Notes under the pieces: generated by a model
The model's database searches: none
Told to the model about the DNA's origin: nothing
What the model saw: the letters and a program-made list of their open reading frames with translations, nothing else
In this document: positions 44,149 to 51,583 of the stretch, piece by piece
How the letters are laid out: each line of letters begins with the position of its first letter
Position numbering within the stretch: position 1 is the first letter of the stretch
Translations under genes and position numbers: made by a program
Assembly: GCA_902362375.1 (NCBI GenBank)
Contig: CABIVS010000006.1
Coordinates: 321,221-385,220, forward strand
Reading direction: 5' to 3'
Length of the DNA stretch: 64,000 nucleotides
DNA from: Bacteroidaceae bacterium
Lineage (GTDB): Bacteria; Bacteroidota; Bacteroidia; Bacteroidales; Bacteroidaceae

Positions 44149-45731
44149 TGAGTAGAGAAATGAAAAAGATAGTATTGGTGATATGTATTCTTTGGGGCTT
44201 TTGTCCTGAATCTGATGCCCAGAGAGAAAAGCCGCAAAAACATCTTTATGAGATTGTGAATCTGGCATATTATGCAAAAGCGAATAATAGTTTGCCTACT
44301 CCTGCAACGAATGAAAAGCGGGTTGTTTTTATAGGTAACTCTATAACGCGCGGATGGGTACGTATGCGTCCGCAGTTTTTTACTGCAAACGGATATATAG
44401 GACGGGGGATAGGTGGGCAAGCCAGTGCCCAGCTTTTGTTGCGTTTTCAACAGGATGTAGTTGCTCTGAAACCTTATGCCGTAGTAATTAACGCCGGAAC
44501 GAATGACATAGCGGAGAATGCAGGGACATATGATCCGGTTTTTACTTTGAATAATATTCGTTCTATGGCACAAATTGCTCAGATGAATGGCATTCGGGTT
44601 ATCTTGGCTTCAGTATTACCGTCGGGCGGATTCAGATGGAATCCTGCTGTTACGGAAGTCACACAGAAAATAGATGCTCTCAATCGTGCCATTAAAGCAT
44701 ATGCAGAAGAGAATGGTTTTCCGTATGTAGACTATAATACCGTTTTAAGAGATGAAAATGGTGCGATGAAGGCTGGATATAGCGAGGATGGAGTGCATCC
44801 GCTAGAATCTGCTTACCGGATAATGGAGAATGTAGTACAACCTGTCATTAAGCAAGTACTCAATGCCTCAGCCGGAAATCTCAGTGTCGGGTCTTATAAT
44901 ATACGGAATAGTAATGTAAAGGACTCATTGGAGGGAAACGGATGGCAGCAAAGGTACCCTGTAATTGCCCGGCTTATTAAATACAATAATTTTGATATTT
45001 GGGGTGCTCAGGAGGTAAAATATAACCAACTGGGAGATCTTTTAAGAAGTTTGCCGGACTATGACTATATTGGTGTAGGTCGCGAAGACGGCAAAAAGAA
45101 AGGAGAGTATGCACCGATTTTCTATAAGAAAGATAAGTTCGAGGTATTGCATTCCGGCCACTTTTGGTTGTCTGAAGATACCTCTAAACCCAATAAGGGC
45201 TGGGATGCTGCTTATGTAAGAATATGTACATGGGGGGAATTCGTTGATAGGAAAACAAATTTCCGTTTTTGGCATTTTAATCTCCATACAGATCATAAGG
45301 GGGAAGTGGCAATGAGGGAAAGTTCGAAGTTGGTGTTGAGGAAGATTAAGGAAATGTGTGGAAATGATGCTGTTATTCTGACAGGTGATTTCAATGTGGA
45401 TCAAAGTCATGAAAGTTATCAGTTGTTAGCCTCGTCAGGAGTCGTGTGCGATTCTTATGAGAAAGCGAAGTTTCGCTATGTGCTGAATGGAACGATTAAT
45501 CATTTTAATCCGAATCTGAATACCAATAGCCGTATTGATCATATTTTTATAACTCCGGATTTAGTGGTCGACAAGTATTCGGTTTTGACGGATACATATC
45601 GTTATAAAACAAGTGACAAAAAAATAACCAATTCGGCTCAAGAATCCTCTGATATTATTTATGAGAACTCACAGGCACGTACTCCTTCAGATCATTTTCC
45701 TGTGAGAGTTGATTTGAGCTATACTAAATAA
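44145..45731 (+). CDS. Fusion: SGNH/GDSL esterase + EEP-family phosphodiesterase
   Basis: A 528-residue secreted two-enzyme protein. Residues about 25-240 are an SGNH hydrolase with block I FIGNSITRGW (Ser nucleophile), a Gly in GIGGQAS, block III NAGTNDI, and block V DGVHP (Asp-His). Residues about 247-528 are an endonuclease/exonuclease/phosphatase (EEP) domain with SYNIRN, WGAQEV, FWHFNLHTDH, LTGDFNVD, RIDHIF and TPSDHFPV, all the usual metal and catalytic residues. The first domain would cleave acyl or acetyl esters, the second a phosphodiester or phosphomonoester. Its start overlaps the previous stop (ATGA), tying it to the susC/susD operon. No glycosidase is present in the locus, so this protein is the only evident hydrolase. 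Substrate is unknown. Confidence 0.9.
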   Translation: MMSREMKKIVLVICILWGFCPESDAQREKPQKHLYEIVNLAYYAKANNSLPTPATNEKRVVFIGNSITRGWVRMRPQFFTANGYIGRGIGGQASAQLLLRFQQDVVALKPYAVVINAGTNDIAENAGTYDPVFTLNNIRSMAQIAQMNGIRVILASVLPSGGFRWNPAVTEVTQKIDALNRAIKAYAEENGFPYVDYNTVLRDENGAMKAGYSEDGVHPLESAYRIMENVVQPVIKQVLNASAGNLSVGSYNIRNSNVKDSLEGNGWQQRYPVIARLIKYNNFDIWGAQEVKYNQLGDLLRSLPDYDYIGVGREDGKKKGEYAPIFYKKDKFEVLHSGHFWLSEDTSKPNKGWDAAYVRICTWGEFVDRKTNFRFWHFNLHTDHKGEVAMRESSKLVLRKIKEMCGNDAVILTGDFNVDQSHESYQLLASSGVVCDSYEKAKFRYVLNGTINHFNPNLNTNSRIDHIFITPDLVVDKYSVLTDTYRYKTSDKKITNSAQESSDIIYENSQARTPSDHFPVRVDLSYTK

Positions 45732-45757
45732 AATAATTATCAGCATATTTATTTTTT

Positions 45758-45789
45758 GAAAGGGAGTATTGATTCCAATACTCTCTTTC
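45758..45789 (+). promoter_or_regulatory. 14-bp hairpin between the esterase-phosphodiesterase and antiporter genes
   Basis: GAAAGGGAGTATTG (45758-45771) pairs with CAATACTCTCTTTC (45776-45789) through 14 pairs including one G-U, with a 4-base loop. A T7 run begins only about 15 bases later, so this is a partial terminator at best. It may lower but not abolish expression of the downstream antiporter gene. Confidence 0.55.
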
Positions 45790-45830
45790 ATATCATATTG
45801 TGCTTTTTTTAAATCTTGAAATAACATTGT

Positions 45831-47216
45831 ATGATGAAAAACATACTCACTTTTTATAAAAAAAGTGCCCCTATCCCTATGCTTGAAATTTCCGAAGAAA
45901 TGCAAAGTAAGTTGTATAGGAAATGGCGCTGGTCGTGTTTCTTGTCCGGAACAATAGGATATAGTTTGTATTATGTGTGCCGCACTACATTGAATGTCGT
46001 GAAGAAGCCAATCCTTGAAAATGGAACATTAGATGCTGTGCAGTTAGGCATTATTGGCTCTGCCTTATTATTCTCTTATGCTTTAGGAAAATTCGTTAAT
46101 GGATTTCTGGCCGATCACAGTAATATAAAACGTTTTATGGCAACTGGGCTTGCAGTTTCCGCTGTTGCGAACTTTTGTGTCGGAGCGTGTGGATTGTTGC
46201 AGGGAAATGTGGCTTTCTATTCTAATATGTTACTTTTTGTCGTTTTTGCGGCTATGTGGGGAATAAATGGCTGGGCTCAGTCAATGGGAGCACCTCCGGC
46301 TATTATTGCCCTTTCTCGTTGGTTCCCGTTAAAACAACGCGGAACATATTATGGATTCTTCAGTGCCAGCCATAATTTAGGAGAATTTCTTTCTTTTATA
46401 TTTGTCGGAGCGGTAGTCGGTTTCTTTGGTTGGCAATGGGGATTTGTCGGAGCTTCCTTAGCCGGTGCGGCAGGAGTCGTTGTTATTATTCTCTTTCTCC
46501 ATGATACACCCCAATGTAAAGGTTTGCCTCCAGTGGAAGTCATATCTAATGAAGAATTGGAGAGAAAAGAAGCATCCTCAAAAGAATCTACTTCAGAGTT
46601 ACAAAAAGCTGTCATTAGAAATCCTTTCATATGGTTATTGGCATTTTCCAGTTCTTTTATGTATATCAGCCGGTATGGTATTAATGGTTGGGGGGTATTG
46701 TTTTTGCAAGAAGTGAAAGGATTCTCATTATCTCATGCAACGCAGATTATTTCTATAAATGCTTTACTCGGCATTGTCGGTACTGTTTTTTCAGGCTGGT
46801 TATCAGATAGGTTGTTTCATGGCAAAAGAGGATTGTTGGCTTTTCTGTTTGGTTTGCTTAATACATTGTCTCTTTGTTTATTTTTGTTTTCAGGGAATAG
46901 CTTCTTTATCAATATTTTGAGTATGCTACTCTTCGGTGTTGCAGTAGGAGTGTTGATTTGTTTTTTAGGAGGATTAATGGCGATAGATATCGTTCCAAGG
47001 GATGCAAGTGGAGCAGCGTTGGGTATTGTCGGTATGGCTAGTTATATTGGAGCGGGGCTCCAAGACATTATCAGCGGTTATTTAATTGATTCCAATAAAG
47101 GTGTTATTAATGGTGTGGTTATTTATAATTTTTGTCCTGTTTCTGTTTTTTGGGTTTCAGCTTCTGTACTTTCTTCATTATTAGTGCTTTTTTTATGGAA
47201 GAAAAAGAATATATAA
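45831..47216 (+). CDS. MFS organophosphate:phosphate antiporter family protein (GlpT/UhpT/UhpC type)
   Basis: A 461-residue 12-helix inner-membrane protein of the major facilitator superfamily, organophosphate:phosphate antiporter family. The signature RWSCFLSGTIGYSLYYVCRTTLN near residues 33-55 (the conserved YYVCRTTLN and upstream Arg are typical of glycerol-3-phosphate and hexose-6-phosphate carriers), then FVNGFLADHSNIKRFM, and ALSRWFPLKQRGTYYGFFSASHNLG in loop 4-5. Members exchange sugar or glycerol phosphates for inorganic phosphate; UhpC-like members are sensors. It is on the same strand 99 bases after the phosphodiesterase fusion. An organophosphate product of that enzyme is the natural cargo, but that link is inference. 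Confidence 0.88.
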   Translation: MMKNILTFYKKSAPIPMLEISEEMQSKLYRKWRWSCFLSGTIGYSLYYVCRTTLNVVKKPILENGTLDAVQLGIIGSALLFSYALGKFVNGFLADHSNIKRFMATGLAVSAVANFCVGACGLLQGNVAFYSNMLLFVVFAAMWGINGWAQSMGAPPAIIALSRWFPLKQRGTYYGFFSASHNLGEFLSFIFVGAVVGFFGWQWGFVGASLAGAAGVVVIILFLHDTPQCKGLPPVEVISNEELERKEASSKESTSELQKAVIRNPFIWLLAFSSSFMYISRYGINGWGVLFLQEVKGFSLSHATQIISINALLGIVGTVFSGWLSDRLFHGKRGLLAFLFGLLNTLSLCLFLFSGNSFFINILSMLLFGVAVGVLICFLGGLMAIDIVPRDASGAALGIVGMASYIGAGLQDIISGYLIDSNKGVINGVVIYNFCPVSVFWVSASVLSSLLVLFLWKKKNI

Positions 47217-47317
47217 TAGCAAATAGAATTGTCGGAGACATGTATATATGCTAAAAGACTGTTTGTTGAGAAGTAAATAACCGATGGCGATCTTTCCGCA
47301 TGTTAGTTTATTAATAA

Positions 47318-47366
47318 AAGGCAGCTATACGATTGCGGTTCTACCGCACAATCGTATAGCTGCCTT
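47318..47366. terminator. Bidirectional terminator between the antiporter and rpiB
   Basis: Arms 47318-47337 and 47344-47366 (AAGGCAGCTATACGATTG core, with a two-base bulge) form a strong stem around a short loop. On the minus strand it is followed by TTTTATTAAT and on the plus strand by TTATTATATTTATC. It ends the plus-strand block and the rpiB transcript. Confidence 0.85.
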
Positions 47367-47386
47367 ATTATATTTATCTTCAGGCT

Positions 47387-47821
47387 TTATTTTACCGGAA
47401 TCTTGTCAATACGGTTCTGATGACGACCGCCATCAAACTTTGTAGAGAAGAACTCTGTCAAAATCATATCCGCTTCTTCAGTGCTGATGAAGCGTCCCGG
47501 CATGACCAGAACATTAGCGTCGTTGTGCTGACGAGCCAAGTGCGCAATTTCTGCATTCCAGCAGAGAGCAGCACGAATTCCCTGGTGCTTGTTCAGCGTC
47601 ATATTGATTCCGTTTCCACTGCCGCAGATAGCGATACCGGGATAACATTCTCCCGATTCCACTGCAAGAGCCAGCGGATGAGCATAATCCGGATAGTCTA
47701 CGCTAGCGGTAGAGTTAGTTCCGAAATCCTTGTAAGCCCAGCCTTTTACTTCCAGCCAGCCGCGAACATATTCTTTCAGTTCAAAACCGGCATGGTCGCA
47801 TGCTAATCCGATTGTTTTCAT
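47387..47821 (-). CDS. rpiB: Ribose-5-phosphate isomerase B
   Basis: A 144-residue RpiB/LacAB-family isomerase that interconverts ribose 5-phosphate and ribulose 5-phosphate in the cytoplasm. The N-terminal IGLACDHAGFELK and AICGSGNGINMTLNKHQGIRAA (catalytic Cys in CGSGNG) are diagnostic; length is normal for the family. The start codon shares one base with the transketolase stop (TAATG), so the two are translationally coupled. It completes the route of arabinose-derived pentose phosphates into the pentose phosphate pathway. Confidence 0.96.
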   Translation of the reverse strand: MKTIGLACDHAGFELKEYVRGWLEVKGWAYKDFGTNSTASVDYPDYAHPLALAVESGECYPGIAICGSGNGINMTLNKHQGIRAALCWNAEIAHLARQHNDANVLVMPGRFISTEEADMILTEFFSTKFDGGRHQNRIDKIPVK

Positions 47822-49830
47822 TAGAGCATTGCTTTTACTTGGTTATATACGTTCTCGGCAGTAAATCCAAGTTTCTCATCCAACACTTTGTAAGGAGCAG
47901 AGAAACCGAAAGATTCCAATCCCCAAACTTTACCGTGGCAACCTACCAGACCTTGAAGATTAACAGGCAGACCGGCAGTCATACCGAAAATCTTTGCATC
48001 TGCCGGGAGAACAGCTTCCTGATATTCTTTCGGTTGGTTACGGAACAGACCTTCAGACGGAGCAGATACAATGCGTACCTTTACGCCATCTTTGCGAAGC
48101 AATTCTGTACCGGCTACCAATGTAGCAACTTCAGAACCTGAAGCTACCAGGATTACATCCGGGTTTTCGTCAGAGCCTGCTACGATATAAGCACCCTTAG
48201 CTGCCTGTTCGTAATCAGTTCCTGCCGGTAAGTTGGCAATATTCTGGCGAGAGAAGATCAATCCTGTCGGAGTAGACATATTTTCCATGGCAAGTTTCCA
48301 TGCAATAGTTGTTTCTTCTGCATCGGCCGGACGAAGTACCAACATAGAGTTGTGTCCCTTGTGGTTCTTTAGTTTTTCCATCAGACGGATTTGTGCTTCC
48401 TGTTCTACCGGTTCGTGAGTAGGACCGTCTTCACCTACGCGGAATGCGTCGTGTGTCCAGATGAATTTCACCGGTTGTTCCATCAAAGCAGCCATACGTA
48501 CGGCAGGTTTCATGTAATCGGAGAATACGAAGAATGTACCGCAAGCAGCGATTACACCACCGTGGAGTGACATACCGATACAGATACAAGCCATCGACAA
48601 TTCTGATACACCTGCCTGGAAGAATGCTCCGCTGAAATCACCTTTCTTGAAAGAATGAGTCTTTTTCAGGAAACCGTCAGTCTTGTCAGAGTTAGAAAGG
48701 TCGGCAGAAGCAACGATCATGTTTTCTACTTGTGTGGCAAGTGCGCCCAGTACAGTGGCAGATGCAGCACGAGTAGCGCTACCAGCTTTCTGTTCGATAG
48801 CAGCCCAGTCCACTTTCGGAGCTTTGCCCGAGAAGAAAAGTTCCAGTTTGGCAGCTTGTTCCGGGTTTGCTTTCGCCCATGCAGCTTTTGCAGCATATTT
48901 CTCAGCTACAATTTTCTTCAGCTCTTCTGCACGTTTTGCATACAGCTCGGCTACTTCCGGGAATATAACGAACGGGTTAGTAGGATCACCACCCAAATTC
49001 TTGATTGTATTTACATAAGCGTCGCCACCGAGAGGAGCACCGTGTGTAGCGCAGTTAGCTTCATAGCTGCTGCCGTCTGCCTTGCGTGCACCTTTACCCA
49101 TAACCGTTTTGCCGATAATCAGTGTAGGGCGTTCTTTTTCAGCCTGTGCTTCTTTGATTGCTGCGCGGATTTCGTCAGGATCATTACCGTTGATGCTAAG
49201 TACGTTCCATCCCCATGCTTCATATTTCATGGCAGTATCTTCAACGGTTACATCTTTCGTTTCAGTAGAAAGCTGGATATCGTTGGAGTCATAGAACATA
49301 ATCAGGTTGTCCAGTCCCAGTGCACCGGCAATACGTCCGGAACCTTGAGAGATTTCTTCCTGGATACCACCGTCAGAGATGTAAGCATAGATTGTTTGAT
49401 TCATCACTTCGTTGAAACGGGCTTTCAGGAATTTGGCAGCGATGGCAGCACCCACAGCGAAAGTGTGTCCTTGTCCCAACGGACCGGAAGTATTTTCAAT
49501 GCCCCGCATGATATCCACTTCTGGGTGTCCCGGAGTAGGGCTTCCCCATTGACGGAATTCTTTCAGTTCGTCCAGAGTGAATTTACCGGTCAATGCCAGT
49601 GTAGAATAAAGCATCGGAGACATATGGCCCGGATCCAGGAAGAAGCGGTCACGTCCTTCCCAACGGGGATTTTCAGGATCGTATACTAGAAACTCAGAGA
49701 AGAGTACATTTACAAAATCAGCACCACCCATGGCGCCACCCGGGTGACCGGAATTGGCTTTCTCAACCATTGAAGCAGCAAGAATACGGATGTTATCCGC
49801 TGCACGATTCATAAGTTTGTTATCGTTCAT
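47821..49830 (-). CDS. tkt: Transketolase
   Basis: A 669-residue thiamine-diphosphate transketolase that moves two-carbon units between sugar phosphates. Motifs: EKANSGHPGGAMGGAD near the N-terminus, the TPP-binding segment DGGIQEEISQGSGRIAGALGLDNLIMFYDSN (residues in part), and the pyrimidine-domain THDAFRVGEDGPTHEPVEQ. Full length and intact. It has its own promoter at 49868-49897 and is one base from rpiB, so tkt-rpiB can be expressed independently of the arabinose genes upstream. Confidence 0.97.
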   Translation of the reverse strand: MNDNKLMNRAADNIRILAASMVEKANSGHPGGAMGGADFVNVLFSEFLVYDPENPRWEGRDRFFLDPGHMSPMLYSTLALTGKFTLDELKEFRQWGSPTPGHPEVDIMRGIENTSGPLGQGHTFAVGAAIAAKFLKARFNEVMNQTIYAYISDGGIQEEISQGSGRIAGALGLDNLIMFYDSNDIQLSTETKDVTVEDTAMKYEAWGWNVLSINGNDPDEIRAAIKEAQAEKERPTLIIGKTVMGKGARKADGSSYEANCATHGAPLGGDAYVNTIKNLGGDPTNPFVIFPEVAELYAKRAEELKKIVAEKYAAKAAWAKANPEQAAKLELFFSGKAPKVDWAAIEQKAGSATRAASATVLGALATQVENMIVASADLSNSDKTDGFLKKTHSFKKGDFSGAFFQAGVSELSMACICIGMSLHGGVIAACGTFFVFSDYMKPAVRMAALMEQPVKFIWTHDAFRVGEDGPTHEPVEQEAQIRLMEKLKNHKGHNSMLVLRPADAEETTIAWKLAMENMSTPTGLIFSRQNIANLPAGTDYEQAAKGAYIVAGSDENPDVILVASGSEVATLVAGTELLRKDGVKVRIVSAPSEGLFRNQPKEYQEAVLPADAKIFGMTAGLPVNLQGLVGCHGKVWGLESFGFSAPYKVLDEKLGFTAENVYNQVKAML

Positions 49831-49867
49831 ATCATTAAAATTTAATTGATTTCTGTCAGATTGTTCG

Positions 49868-49913
49868 CAAAGATAACTCTTTATGTGGATTTAACAATCC
49901 AAAAGAGCTATCT
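49868..49913 (-). promoter_or_regulatory. tkt promoter overlapped by a palindrome
   Basis: On the minus strand, TTG (49895-49897) and TATCTTTG (49868-49875) are 19 bases apart. The same segment is an inverted repeat: AGATAACTCTTT (49871-49882) with AAAGAGCTATCT (49902-49913), 11 of 12 paired, and an inner TGGAT/ATCCA stem. On the plus strand it is followed by a T6 run, so it could also stop plus-strand transcripts. Confidence 0.6.
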
Positions 49914-49972
49914 TTTTTATCGACAATTTTACAGTCTTCTTGTTTGTGATACAATAAGTAATTGCCCTAAAA

Positions 49973-51517
49973 TTACTGTAACTCTAAAGTAACAATGGAC
50001 TTAGCAGGAAGTTTTACCTTCATTGTTCCTTTATTGATTTTTACCTCTTTGAAAGGTGCCGGCTTTACAATATTAGGGTTTTCAAAAGAATTGTAATCGG
50101 TCAGTTTGGCGGAGGTCAGAATCTCTCCAACTGCTTTTTTTGCTTTCGTATCACCCAAATTGATGGTGATTTCCTGTGCTTCGTCAGCATCTACATTAGA
50201 AAGAGAAAGGTGAATCACTCCATCCTTGTTTTTGGAAGCTGTGGCGCTTACCATCGGAACGGTACGGTTATCACGTACACTCATCTTTTCGCAAGTCAGC
50301 TCAATGGGAAGATAAGTGGCATCCTGATGTACTTTATACATCTTGAAGACATAATAAGTAGGAGTGAGCACCATTTCTTTGTCTTTCGTCAGAATCATGG
50401 ATTGAAGTACATTGACTATCTGCGCGATATTTGCCATCTTCAGGCGGTCTGTATATTTGTGGAATACGTCAAGGCTTAAAGAAGCAACGAAAGCATCGCG
50501 CAATGTATTCTGCTGATACAGGTGTCCTTTGATGGTTCCCGGTTCTTCATCCCACCAGGTTCCCCATTCGTCGAGTAAAAGAGCGATCTTTTTGTCCTTG
50601 TCATATTTATCCATGATGGCGCAATGTTTCTTGAGCACATCTTCCACTTCCAGACATTTCCCCATTGTCCAATAATAATCATCCTTGTTGAATTGAGTGG
50701 CTGCTCCTTTGCTGCCGCTCCATCCGGTTACGGTGTAATAGTGGAGAGAAAGCCCCTGCATACGATGTCCTACACGATTCATCAATACGTCTGTCCAGTT
50801 GTAGTCATAATCACTTGCACCGCTGGCAATTTTGAACAGACGGTTGCCGTCGTAGTTGCGGCAATAGGTAGAATAACGACGGTATAAGTCCGCATAATAT
50901 TCCGGACGCATACTGCCACCACAACCCCAACTTTCATTTCCTACTCCCAGATATTTGAGCTTCCATGCTTTGTCACGACCATTCTTACGACGGAGATTGG
51001 CCATGGGAGAGTCCCCGTCCGAGGTCATATATTCCACCCATTTGGCGAGTTCTTCTACGGTACCGCTACCTACATTTCCACTTACGTAAGGCTCACAACC
51101 CAGCATTTCGCAAAGATTCAGGAACTCATGTGTACCGAAACTGTTATCTTCAATCGTTCCGCCCCAGTTGTTATTCACCATCTTCGGACGATTTTCTTTC
51201 GGACCGATGCCATCCATCCAATGATACTCATCGGCAAAGCAGCCACCCGGCCAGCGTAGAACGGGAACAGCCAAGTCTTTTAATGCATTGAATACATCTG
51301 TACGGTATCCCTTGATATTGGGTATATCTGACTTTTCGCCTACCCAAAGACCACCGTAGATACATGAACCCAGGTGTTCGGCAAACTGACCGTAGATTTC
51401 TTTCGGGATAATCTCTTTGCCTTGGTCGGCATGTACGGTTATGGTAGCACTCTTTTGCGCGGAAAGAGATACTGATGCTGCCAGAAAGGCCGTACTGACT
51501 AATAGTTTTGCTTTCAT
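49973..51517 (-). CDS. GH51 alpha-L-arabinofuranosidase
   Basis: A 514-residue secreted GH51 enzyme that releases terminal alpha-L-arabinofuranose from arabinan or arabinoxylan oligosaccharides. After a signal peptide (ending SLSAQ), the barrel has LRWPGGCFADEYHW, the acid/base Glu in LGVGNESWGCGG and the nucleophile Glu in LLLDEWGTWWD. The C-terminal arabinofuranosidase beta-domain follows. It is in the minus-strand arabinose cluster between GH127 and tkt. It differs from the larger GH51 at 61944-63926, which carries an extra N-terminal binding module. Confidence 0.96.
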   Translation of the reverse strand: MKAKLLVSTAFLAASVSLSAQKSATITVHADQGKEIIPKEIYGQFAEHLGSCIYGGLWVGEKSDIPNIKGYRTDVFNALKDLAVPVLRWPGGCFADEYHWMDGIGPKENRPKMVNNNWGGTIEDNSFGTHEFLNLCEMLGCEPYVSGNVGSGTVEELAKWVEYMTSDGDSPMANLRRKNGRDKAWKLKYLGVGNESWGCGGSMRPEYYADLYRRYSTYCRNYDGNRLFKIASGASDYDYNWTDVLMNRVGHRMQGLSLHYYTVTGWSGSKGAATQFNKDDYYWTMGKCLEVEDVLKKHCAIMDKYDKDKKIALLLDEWGTWWDEEPGTIKGHLYQQNTLRDAFVASLSLDVFHKYTDRLKMANIAQIVNVLQSMILTKDKEMVLTPTYYVFKMYKVHQDATYLPIELTCEKMSVRDNRTVPMVSATASKNKDGVIHLSLSNVDADEAQEITINLGDTKAKKAVGEILTSAKLTDYNSFENPNIVKPAPFKEVKINKGTMKVKLPAKSIVTLELQ

Positions 51518-51583
51518 AAATGGTATTTGTTTAATGATTATATAGATGTTTGATTTTGATGATGGTTATTTCTTTTTGAACGT

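Noticed and set aside
45758..45789. Hairpin as a full terminator that separates the antiporter from the operon
   Set aside because: The T-run is about 15 bases from the stem, too far for a standard intrinsic terminator; readthrough remains likely.
48655..49689. A 344-codon plus-strand frame
   Set aside because: It is the complement of transketolase codons, Cys- and Phe-rich, with no ribosome site or promoter.
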